Origin: DAOTVC01 sp034437215
Lineage (GTDB): Bacteria > Chloroflexota > Anaerolineae > B4-G1 > SLSP01
Direction: 5' to 3'
Length of the DNA: 17,457 nt
Assembly: GCA_034437215.1 (NCBI GenBank)
Contig: DAOTVC010000179.1
Span: forward strand, 1 to 17,457
Shown here: positions 1-5,682 of the stretch, piece by piece
Layout of the letters: each line of letters starts with the position of its first letter
Position numbering within the stretch: position 1 is the first letter of the stretch
Made by a program: the position numbers and the translations under genes
The notes under the pieces: generated by a model
What the model was told of the DNA's origin: nothing
What the model saw: only the letters and a program-made list of their open reading frames with translations
The model's database searches: none

Positions 1-1359
1 TCCGACAGCGAGCCGAGCGAGCTCCGGATCCTCGATCTGTCCACCCTGCAGACGGTAGGCGCGCTCGATATCCCCGGCTACACCGATGACCATCTCGTCG
101 TCGGGGACTACGCCTACGTGGGGACGATCCAGCCCCCCACCTACACCCTGCAACTCCACGTCGTCGACGTCTCCAATCCCGCCGCGCCACAGGCCCGCGG
201 CACCTACGATGTCGGAGAGCCCGAGCCCTATTCTCTCTATCTCGCAGCAGAGGACGACGTCCTCTACGTCACCGCTGGGGGCGACCTGCACCTCTTCGAC
301 ATCTCCGATCCTACGGCGCTCCAAGCTCTAGCCGCGCCTGAGATCCCCGCACCCAAGCAGATTGTAGTGAAGAATGGGTATGCGTATATTCGAACGGGAT
401 CGCTCTCGGTCAGCAACGGCCTATACATACTAGACGTCTCGACACCCACCTCCCCCACGATTGTCGGCTCCTATGCTGAAGATGATCTCTGGACGTCTGC
501 ATCCAGCATGGACGTCAGCTCCGATTACGCCTACGTCGGCACCTACGACTTTGGCCTCTTCGTCTTCGATATCCGCGATCCCACGAATCCCCTGCCACTC
601 GGCAGGATCCAAGATCGCGGACGCCAACGTATAAACGACGTTCTCGTGGATGGGCAGTACATCTACGCCGCCGATGCAGCACAGGGATTACGCGTGCTAC
701 AGGAAGTAGGATTCGGAACCATCACTGGCCAGATGCTCAAAGCCCCCGGTGAAGGCATGTACGGTGACCTACGAGTCGATGGGGCAGTGGACGTAGCGAC
801 AGATGCCTCAGGCGCCTACACGGTCACCGTGCCCGCCGGCTGTCACACCGTCGCTCCGTGGACCTGGTACTATATCTGGGACCCAGCCAGCCGCCGGGTC
901 TGCGTCACCGCCGACAGCACCGTAGAGAATGTCGACTTCATCGCGCGCAACATCCTGAAGAGCGTCACGCCAACCGGTCCCGCCGGCTATGGAGACGTCC
1001 TCACCTACACCCTCCAACTCGCCTCCGGCTCTCCGACCGATATGCTCGTCATGGACGAGATCCCCACCCATACCACCTACATCTCCAATTCCCTGAGCGG
1101 TCCGGCGGGCCTCGTCTACGATCCCGCCCTCGATGCGATTACCGGCACCCTCTCCCTGGGTGCCCTGGACCCGGTGACCGTCTCCTTCGCGGTACGTGTG
1201 GAGGTGACAGGAACCCAGCAGTCCGCCCCCATCATCACCAACCGCGCCTACATGGAGGCTGATACCTCCTATATTCTCGCCCAATGGTCCAACGAAGTGC
1301 GCACCTTCACCTACGCCCACCGCGTCTATCTGCCGCTGACGCTGCGCGCATACCCCTGA
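1..1359 (+). CDS. Secreted LVIVD-repeat (beta-propeller-like) protein with DUF11-like module, 5'-truncated
   Basis: The frame is open from the first base, so the N-terminus, including any signal peptide, lies outside the window; 452 residues are visible. The first two thirds contain about five or six repeats of the LVIVD type, each with a YAYVG or LYV strand followed by L-x-[IV]-[FV]-D-[IV]-S-[DN]-P, for example VVDVSNP, LFDISDP, YILDVSTP and VFDIRDP. Such repeats are thought to form an extracellular beta-propeller. Next comes a short carboxypeptidase-regulatory-like segment (DASGAYTVTVPAG), then a DUF11-like beta-sandwich (LKSVTPTGPAGYGDVLTYTL through a TNRAYMEA strand). The protein ends in HRVYLPLTLRAYP. 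Tails of the form VYLPLxLR are, from my knowledge, common at the C-termini of secreted Chloroflexota proteins and may be a sorting or anchoring signal. Ligand and function are unknown. It converges on the next gene through a hairpin. Confidence 0.85.
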   Translation, partial: SDSEPSELRILDLSTLQTVGALDIPGYTDDHLVVGDYAYVGTIQPPTYTLQLHVVDVSNPAAPQARGTYDVGEPEPYSLYLAAEDDVLYVTAGGDLHLFDISDPTALQALAAPEIPAPKQIVVKNGYAYIRTGSLSVSNGLYILDVSTPTSPTIVGSYAEDDLWTSASSMDVSSDYAYVGTYDFGLFVFDIRDPTNPLPLGRIQDRGRQRINDVLVDGQYIYAADAAQGLRVLQEVGFGTITGQMLKAPGEGMYGDLRVDGAVDVATDASGAYTVTVPAGCHTVAPWTWYYIWDPASRRVCVTADSTVENVDFIARNILKSVTPTGPAGYGDVLTYTLQLASGSPTDMLVMDEIPTHTTYISNSLSGPAGLVYDPALDAITGTLSLGALDPVTVSFAVRVEVTGTQQSAPIITNRAYMEADTSYILAQWSNEVRTFTYAHRVYLPLTLRAYP

Positions 1360-1373
1360 CGTCCTAGACAAAG

Positions 1374-1406
1374 AGCGGGGTCGTCGTTCGTAGCGACGAC
1401 CCCGCT
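1374..1406. terminator. Hairpin between convergent genes
   Basis: A perfect 13-bp stem (1374-1386 pairing with 1394-1406, AGCGGGGTCGTCG type) with a 7-nt loop sits between the stop of the LVIVD gene and the stop of the membrane protein gene on the other strand. There is no T-tract on either side. It is placed as a bidirectional terminator, but strict intrinsic termination is not guaranteed. Confidence 0.65.
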
Positions 1407-1423
1407 CCGCGACGAAAACCGCT

Positions 1424-2125
1424 CTAGATCGCTTCGCTCACCTGAGGAACAAAGAGGGCGTGGAGCAGGAGCAGGGCGCCCAGCCCCACCAGCACCACCG
1501 GCCCGATCAGCTTGAACCACCAGCCGTAGGCCAGAAGGGCCGGCATGCCGAGGAGGCCCAGCGCCCCGATGCCACAGAGGATCAGCGCAGCGAGGAAGAG
1601 GCCCGACTTTCGCACCTTGACGTTCAGCGCGAGGAGCGCCAACCCGACCGCCAGCGGCTCCAGGGCCCAGAGCACGGCCCAGGCCTCCCAGAGTCCGGTG
1701 CTCGTACAGAAGAGAAAGAGCAGGGCGTTGATCCCCACGACGATGGCGGGGACCACCAGAGCCACAGCACGGGTGTAGAGGGCGGCGAAGAAGAAGCCCA
1801 GCGCGAGGGCGAGAAGAGGCAGGGGCCAGGCGACGCTCCAGATGCCCCACGCGTCGAAGAGACTTCCGAAGAGGAGCAACCCTCCCGTCGTTACGATGGG
1901 AAGTCCGGGGATGAAGAGGGCACCCAGCCCCCGGCGCCCCCAGGCAATGAGCGGCAGAAGGGAGAACGCCACACCCAAAGCCAGCACAGACAGGGGCCAG
2001 AGGCGCCAGCCCCCCCAGCGCCAGACGAAGGAGTCCCACCCGGGCAGCATGAAGGTGACGGCCAGGGCCGCCAACCCGGTGGCGAGCAAGAGCAATCCAA
2101 CGATCAAAGAGAACGCGCGTTTCAT
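1424..2125 (-). CDS. Polytopic membrane protein with internal tryptophan-spaced repeat
   Basis: 233 residues, almost entirely hydrophobic, with about seven predicted membrane segments and short Arg/Lys-rich connectors (GRRG near 63-66, KVRK near 170-173). I do not recognise a named family. An internal duplication is visible: residues 73-100 and 126-153 both follow P-x19-W-x2-W-x3-W (P73, W93, W96, W100; P126, W146, W149, W153). A degenerate copy may lie near W37/W40/W43. The same pattern occurs in the membrane domain of the kinase encoded just upstream on the same strand, so the two proteins probably share an ancestral membrane module. The ATG is supported by AGGAGGT at 2133-2139, seven bases upstream. 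A 280-bp spacer holding a repeat element separates it from the kinase gene, and it has its own candidate upstream site, so it need not be in the kinase operon. Confidence 0.8.
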   Translation of the reverse strand: MKRAFSLIVGLLLLATGLAALAVTFMLPGWDSFVWRWGGWRLWPLSVLALGVAFSLLPLIAWGRRGLGALFIPGLPIVTTGGLLLFGSLFDAWGIWSVAWPLPLLALALGFFFAALYTRAVALVVPAIVVGINALLFLFCTSTGLWEAWAVLWALEPLAVGLALLALNVKVRKSGLFLAALILCGIGALGLLGMPALLAYGWWFKLIGPVVLVGLGALLLLHALFVPQVSEAI

Positions 2126-2183
2126 AATCCGTACCTCCTAAGCGAATGATTGCTCTCACTCTACCAAAGAAGCGCCCGGCCCT

Positions 2184-2214
2184 CCTATCACGCACCTATC
2201 AATCGACTAACAGT
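2184..2214 (-). promoter_or_regulatory. Bipartite upstream site GATAGG / ACTGTTAG (copy 1)
   Basis: On the plus strand this reads CCTATC (2184-2189), CCTATC (2195-2200), six bases, then CTAACAGT (2207-2214). The arrangement CCTATC-N6-CTAACAGT recurs upstream of the acyltransferase gene at 5528-5547, 79-82 bases from the start codon in both cases. The gene-proximal GATAGG lies 20 bases ahead of a weak -10-like TAGAGT (plus-strand 2158-2163). It may be an operator or a promoter for an alternative sigma factor; the protein that binds it is unknown. Confidence 0.4.
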
Positions 2215-2217
2215 GAC

Positions 2218-2357
2218 TCCACTGAAGAAAGGCTAGCTAACCGCAGAGAACGCAAAGTTGAGATAAGGATTATTAATTCATCGTGATGTAAACCTTAGAA
2301 ATATTACCTTTGCGACCGCTGCGTCCTTTGCGGTTAGTCCCCACCATCTTTCAGGGA
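2218..2357. repeat. MITE-like element with imperfect inverted ends and CGCARAG periodicity (copy 1)
   Basis: The left end has CTAACCGCAGAG at 2237-2248 followed by AACGCAAAG. The right end has CTTTGCGGTTAG at 2326-2337, its inverted counterpart with one mismatch. Outside these, ctgaag at the left (2222-2227) mirrors ctttcaggga at the right (2348-2357). Each arm contains CGCARAG units about 9 bases apart (CGCAGAG and CGCAAAG at the left; CGCAAAG, CGCAGCG and CGCAAAG read from the right). The core is AT-rich. Read in reverse, the right end matches the left end of the element at 9400-9502. No coding capacity is seen. It separates the kinase gene from the membrane protein gene. Confidence 0.6.
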
Positions 2358-2395
2358 AGCCAACAGTAAGTAGAGAATGGGGCAACCGAAGAGCT

Positions 2396-2410
2396 GACTA
2401 CCCGACTACT
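2396..2410 (-). repeat. Short TAGTC octamer repeat overlapping the kinase stop codon
   Basis: On the plus strand GAC occurs at 2396 and 2404 within ctGACtacccGACtacttg, an exact 8-base spacing. On the kinase's strand this is AGTAGTCGGGTAGTC, and the first TAG is the kinase stop codon. The pattern matches the much longer 8-base array at 13053-13192. Confidence 0.4.
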
Positions 2411-3935
2411 TGAAGAGTGTGCTCAACAGGTGTACCGCCATCCCCAGCACCGCCACGATGAGGGTCAGCGCTGCACCCGCCACGGTGAGAGGGATGCCCA
2501 GAGAACGACTCAGAGCGCGGGCCCGTGCGGGCTTCTTCGCCAGGTAGATGGGAAAGAAGATCGCGCCCAGCACCAACCAGACCTCGAAGATCCAGAGAAA
2601 GGCCCACTGGTTCCACCGGCCTGTCAGGGCACTGTAGCTCATGAGCAACCCGTTACCCATCAGCAGGATGGTAGGGATAAGCAGCCAGATACTCTCCACC
2701 TGCGCCATGATGAAGGCACAGATGGCGCCGACGAGCCAGAGCTCCATGGGCCAACCCCGCTCGAAAGCGCCCCAACTCCCTGCCGCACCCCCCAGGGTCA
2801 AGAGCAGGAGGTTACCCACCAAGGCAAGCACCAGGCCCCCCGCAATGGCCTCCCCCGTGCGTCCCCGTCTGAAGCGCGCTATACCCTTCAGCCGAGCGCC
2901 CAACGTGACGTCGGTCTCGTCAGCGGCGAAGCCCTCCTCCGCCAACCGCTCTCGAGCCTTCCCGGAGAAGACGGCCACGGAGTCCGAGGGCGCCTCCTCC
3001 GTGGAGAAGGTGAAGGGCTGTGGGAGCGTCGCCGGCAGCACGATCTCCAGTTCCTCCACCGCCGCCCGCAACGCCTCCGCCATCTCCTTCGCCTCCTGGT
3101 AGCGCGCCTCGGGCTCCTTGGCGACCGCCTTCAACACGATCCGCTCGAAGGACTCGGGGATTCCGGGTGCGATCTGGTGGGGCAGCGGCAGAGGATCGTT
3201 GAGGTGCTTCATGAGCACGGCGAGGGGGGTATCGGCGGCGAAGGGCGTCTGCCGGGTCAGCATCTCGTAGAAGACGATACCCAGCGAGTAGAGATCGCTC
3301 CGCGCATCGCTCTGGTTCTTGAGCCCCTGTTCGGGAGCCATGTACTCCAGCGTCCCCATGAGCATTCCGGTGCTCGTGTGTCGCGTTCCGCCGATCATCT
3401 GCGCGATGCCGAAGTCGACAATGACGGCGTCCCCCTCCTTGGTGAGGAGAATGTTCGCCGGCTTGATGTCGCGATGAATCACGCCCTGACGGTGGGCGTA
3501 GTCGAGACCGCCGAGGACGTCCAGGAGGATCCGGGCCATCTCCCCCGGCGCCATCTGCTCCCCCCGGATGCGGTAGTCGTTGAGCCGGGCCTTCAGAGTC
3601 TCCCCTTCCAGCATCTCCAGCACCATGTAGTAGAGATCCCCCTCGACGTCGAAGTCAAAGACCTGTACGATGTGGGGATGGCGCAGCGCCGCCACGGCCT
3701 GCGCCTCCCGTCGAAAGCGCGCGAGGAAGCGAGGGTCGTCCACCAGGTCGGCACGGAGCACCTTGAGCGCGACGTAGCGCTCCAGGTGTGTGTGATAGGC
3801 GCGGTAGACGCGCCCCATCCCGCCCCGCCCCAAGGGCTCCAGGACACGGTACTTGCCCAGCGTGTACCCGTCGAGAGAGGTCGTGCCCACGAGGATCTCC
3901 GTGGTTGCGGATCGATGCTCTTTGTCATCGGTCAT
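2406..3935 (-). CDS. Hanks-type Ser/Thr protein kinase with C-terminal multi-pass membrane domain
   Basis: 509 residues. The N-terminal kinase domain (about 29-290) has every hallmark: glycine loop GRGGMG at 36-41, ATP-anchoring Lys in VALKVL (K58), HRDIKPAN at 154-161 with catalytic D156, DFG at 174-176 and APE at 200-202. The activation segment carries several Thr/Ser (TRHTSTG). It should therefore be active, phosphorylating Ser/Thr at the inner membrane face. A linker (about 300-360) leads to about five membrane helices from residue 366 to the end. This domain is not the PASTA or other extracellular sensor typical of PknB. It contains two copies of a tryptophan-spaced repeat: G374-N375...W388, F391, W395, and P421...N428, W441, W444, W448. 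The ATG is supported by AAGGTG five bases upstream. The gene starts 23 bases after the FHA regulator ends, so the two are presumably co-transcribed. The kinase is certain; what its membrane domain senses is unknown. Confidence 0.95.
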   Translation of the reverse strand: MTDDKEHRSATTEILVGTTSLDGYTLGKYRVLEPLGRGGMGRVYRAYHTHLERYVALKVLRADLVDDPRFLARFRREAQAVAALRHPHIVQVFDFDVEGDLYYMVLEMLEGETLKARLNDYRIRGEQMAPGEMARILLDVLGGLDYAHRQGVIHRDIKPANILLTKEGDAVIVDFGIAQMIGGTRHTSTGMLMGTLEYMAPEQGLKNQSDARSDLYSLGIVFYEMLTRQTPFAADTPLAVLMKHLNDPLPLPHQIAPGIPESFERIVLKAVAKEPEARYQEAKEMAEALRAAVEELEIVLPATLPQPFTFSTEEAPSDSVAVFSGKARERLAEEGFAADETDVTLGARLKGIARFRRGRTGEAIAGGLVLALVGNLLLLTLGGAAGSWGAFERGWPMELWLVGAICAFIMAQVESIWLLIPTILLMGNGLLMSYSALTGRWNQWAFLWIFEVWLVLGAIFFPIYLAKKPARARALSRSLGIPLTVAGAALTLIVAVLGMAVHLLSTLFK

Positions 3936-3958
3936 GGTTTCACCTTACAAGCCCTGGA

Positions 3959-4579
3959 CTATTCCTGAACGAGGAGCTTGTAGCCCATTCCCCGGACCGT
4001 CAGGAGCACCTTAGGATCGGCAGCGTCCGGCTCAATCTTGGTGCGCAGGCGACGGATGAGGTTCTCGATCTGGTAGTCGTAGACCTCTCCGGCGTACTCG
4101 GGCCAGACGGCGCGACCGATCTCGTCCTTCGAGCAGACCTCGCCGGCGCGCTCGTAGAGATGAGCCAGAAGCAAGAACTCCTTGGGGGAGAGCTCCACGA
4201 GTTGGCGATCCACGCGCACCACCCCGGCTGCGACGTCCACCTCCAACTCCGGAAGAGGGGTATCCCGGTAGGTGACGTCGGGGTCGTGAAAGACGAGCAC
4301 CACGTCGCCCACCTTGATGCGATCCCCATCCTGCAGGGGAATGGGCGAGAGCAGCCGTTCGTCGTTGAGGAAGGTGCCGTTGGTGCTCCCCAGATCCTCC
4401 AGGGTCCGCCGCCAACCGTCCCGCCGCACGCGGGCGTGCTCCCGGGAGACCCTTTTGCTGGTGATCACGATGTCGTTGGAGAGCGCCCGCCCCAGGGTCG
4501 TCACCTCTGCGGCGAGAAAGTGATCACGCCCGGTAGGATCGGACAGGAAGGGGTGCTGCTTCTTTGCGGTCTCGCTCAT
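3959..4579 (-). CDS. FHA domain plus OmpR/PhoB-type winged-helix transcriptional regulator
   Basis: 206 residues from the chosen ATG. The N-terminal FHA domain (about 20-95) keeps the phosphothreonine-binding residues: R31 in LGRALSND, S45 and H48 in SREH, and N67-G68-T69 in GSTNGTF. The C-terminal domain (about 112-206) is a Trans_reg_C winged helix: LSPKEFLLLAHL, the recognition-helix region YDYQIENLIRRLRTKI, and the wing VRGMGYKLL. There is no receiver domain; the FHA domain takes its place. The expected role is a DNA-binding regulator controlled by Thr phosphorylation, most simply by the kinase encoded 23 bases downstream. An upstream in-frame ATG at 4651 exists, but the chosen start has GGAGGT ten bases upstream and a -35/-10 pair lies between the two starts, so the longer form would begin upstream of its own promoter. 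It is analogous in logic to mycobacterial EmbR/PknH, with a different DNA-binding class. Confidence 0.93.
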   Translation of the reverse strand: MSETAKKQHPFLSDPTGRDHFLAAEVTTLGRALSNDIVITSKRVSREHARVRRDGWRRTLEDLGSTNGTFLNDERLLSPIPLQDGDRIKVGDVVLVFHDPDVTYRDTPLPELEVDVAAGVVRVDRQLVELSPKEFLLLAHLYERAGEVCSKDEIGRAVWPEYAGEVYDYQIENLIRRLRTKIEPDAADPKVLLTVRGMGYKLLVQE

Positions 4580-4589
4580 GGCACGGCTT

Positions 4590-4595
4590 ACCTCC
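4590..4595 (-). promoter_or_regulatory. Ribosome binding site deciding the FHA-regulator start
   Basis: GGAGGT on the minus strand, ten bases before the ATG at 4579. No comparable site precedes the in-frame ATG at 4651. It therefore supports the shorter 206-residue protein. Confidence 0.7.
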
Positions 4596-4602
4596 GCACC
4601 CG

Positions 4603-4630
4603 AGTGTAGCCCAGCCCCCCCTCCTGTCAA
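4603..4630 (-). promoter_or_regulatory. Sigma70-like promoter of the FHA regulator-kinase operon
   Basis: On the minus strand, a perfect -35 TTGACA (plus 4625-4630), a 16-base spacer and a -10 TACACT (plus 4603-4608). Transcription would begin near 4596, leaving a leader of about 17 bases that contains the ribosome binding site. The spacer holds a run of seven G. Confidence 0.7.
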
Positions 4631-4702
4631 TCCCGTATCAGCGGGCTCCATGCACCTCCCGGTCGCTAAAAAGGAAGCAGGTCACTCCCCTCCCTCAGCA
4701 AT

Positions 4703-4717
4703 CCGCCCGAAGGGCGA
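4703..4717 (-). terminator. Possible weak terminator hairpin after the acyltransferase gene
   Basis: CGCCC-gaa-GGGCG pairs 5 bp (up to 7 with a wobble pair) just downstream of the acyltransferase stop on the minus strand. It has a tight 3-base loop and no T-tract. It may only be a pause or processing site. Confidence 0.25.
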
Positions 4718-4738
4718 AGATCTCTCTACCTCCTGGAA

Positions 4739-5461
4739 CTATCTTGAGACCTTGCCGATCTCGAAGCAGGGCAGACCGCTCTCAAGCTTCCCCTTGAGAG
4801 CCGTACGCTCCACCCGACAGATGCTCTCGTCCACGAGGTGTCCTATCCGCTCCATCAACCCCTCGGTGAGCCGGCGCACCTGCGCCCAATCCTTGACGTC
4901 TCCCTCCAACCGTAAGGACTCTCCCACCGTCATCGCATAGGGCCCTCCGAAGTACCACAGCCCCAGCTCCCCTCGTCCCGCCACCTGCGTCTCGATCGTC
5001 CGAATGCGCTGCCGATCGATGTGGATACCGACGGGGATCACGGGCACACCGGTCTCCAGGGCCAGGCGGACCACGCCGGTACGCGGCGGACAGAAACCGC
5101 CCTCGATGGGGCTGACACACCCCTCGGGGAAGACGATGACGGTGTGGCCCGTCGCCAGCAGCCACTTCGCCGTCTCGTAGGCCAACCGTCCGTGCCCCTT
5201 GATGACGGGCACGTGCCGCATCCACCGGAGAAGCGTCCCGAACCCCGGCACCTTGAAGAGGGTCTCGTCGATGAGAATGCGCGGCTCTCCGGAAGCCAGC
5301 AGGGCGATGAGAAAGGGATCGCTGGTGGCGGGGTGGTTGGGCGCCAGAATCTTGGGGCCCTCCGGCAGCGTTTCGTGCTCCACGACGTCCAGATCGAACT
5401 TGAGTCGAGCGTAGATCTTGATGACCGCCCGCATCGTCCTATACAGCGCTTCTTGCAACAT
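4739..5461 (-). CDS. PlsC-type lysophospholipid (1-acylglycerol-3-phosphate) acyltransferase family protein
   Basis: 240 residues. It has the acyltransferase block I motif NHPATSDP (H-x4-D; H43 and D48 in this numbering), with His and Asp as the catalytic pair. It also has the glycerophosphate-binding block III FPEG at 111-114, followed by a conserved-looking PxxTGVVRLAL-ETGVPVIPVG segment (block IV). This family transfers acyl groups to lysophosphatidic acid or related acceptors at the inner membrane. The exact acceptor cannot be read from sequence, and the block III neighbourhood (EGCVSP) differs from textbook PlsC (EGTRS). A longer reading starts at a TTG (5476), but GGAGGAGG lies immediately upstream of the ATG at 5461 at good spacing, so that TTG would be part of the ribosome-binding region. 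The gene stands alone between the FHA-kinase operon and the ABC exporter operon, on the same strand as both. Confidence 0.9.
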   Translation of the reverse strand: MLQEALYRTMRAVIKIYARLKFDLDVVEHETLPEGPKILAPNHPATSDPFLIALLASGEPRILIDETLFKVPGFGTLLRWMRHVPVIKGHGRLAYETAKWLLATGHTVIVFPEGCVSPIEGGFCPPRTGVVRLALETGVPVIPVGIHIDRQRIRTIETQVAGRGELGLWYFGGPYAMTVGESLRLEGDVKDWAQVRRLTEGLMERIGHLVDESICRVERTALKGKLESGLPCFEIGKVSR

Positions 5462-5466
5462 CTCTT

Positions 5467-5474
5467 CCTCCTCC
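5467..5474 (-). promoter_or_regulatory. Ribosome binding site deciding the acyltransferase start
   Basis: GGAGGAGG on the minus strand, five bases before the ATG at 5461. It overlaps codons of the longer TTG-started reading (5476), which argues that the ATG five codons later is the true start. Confidence 0.7.
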
Positions 5475-5527
5475 AAGGCTTGATCTCAATCGGACACCCC
5501 CAGCATACGCCATCCCCCGGCTGCCCG

Positions 5528-5555
5528 CCTATCGGGCGGCTAACAGTCGCCTATC
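5528..5555 (-). promoter_or_regulatory. Bipartite upstream site GATAGG / ACTGTTAG (copy 2) within a 22-bp direct repeat
   Basis: On the plus strand, CCTATC (5528-5533), six bases, CTAACAGT (5540-5547), then CCTATC again (5550-5555). The wider 14-mer CGCCTATCGGGCGG at 5526-5539 recurs with one change at 5548-5561, a 22-base period (about two helix turns). The CCTATC-N6-CTAACAGT core matches the site upstream of the membrane protein gene at 2195-2214. The gene-proximal GATAGG lies 20 bases ahead of a weak -10-like TATGCT (plus 5502-5507), the same spacing as in copy 1. Confidence 0.45.
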
Positions 5556-5682
5556 GAGCGGGCATGAGGAAGGCATAAAAGGGGTACGTTCACAAAAGGG
5601 CAAGTGGTTCACATAGGAAGACAGGCCGCCACCGGAGGGCCGCCCGCGGGACCTGCATGGAGGTCAAGGATGAGATAGACCG

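Noticed and set aside
1326..2195. 289-codon minus-strand frame overlapping the membrane protein gene
   Set aside because: It is in another frame on the same strand, Arg/Gly/Pro-rich and without helices. The 233-residue frame has membrane segments and a strong ribosome binding site.
5588..5613. Direct repeat GTTCACA (5588-5594 and 5607-5613) in the spacer between the exporter operon and the acyltransferase gene
   Set aside because: Only seven bases at 19-base spacing, downstream of one gene and far upstream of the other; within chance expectation.
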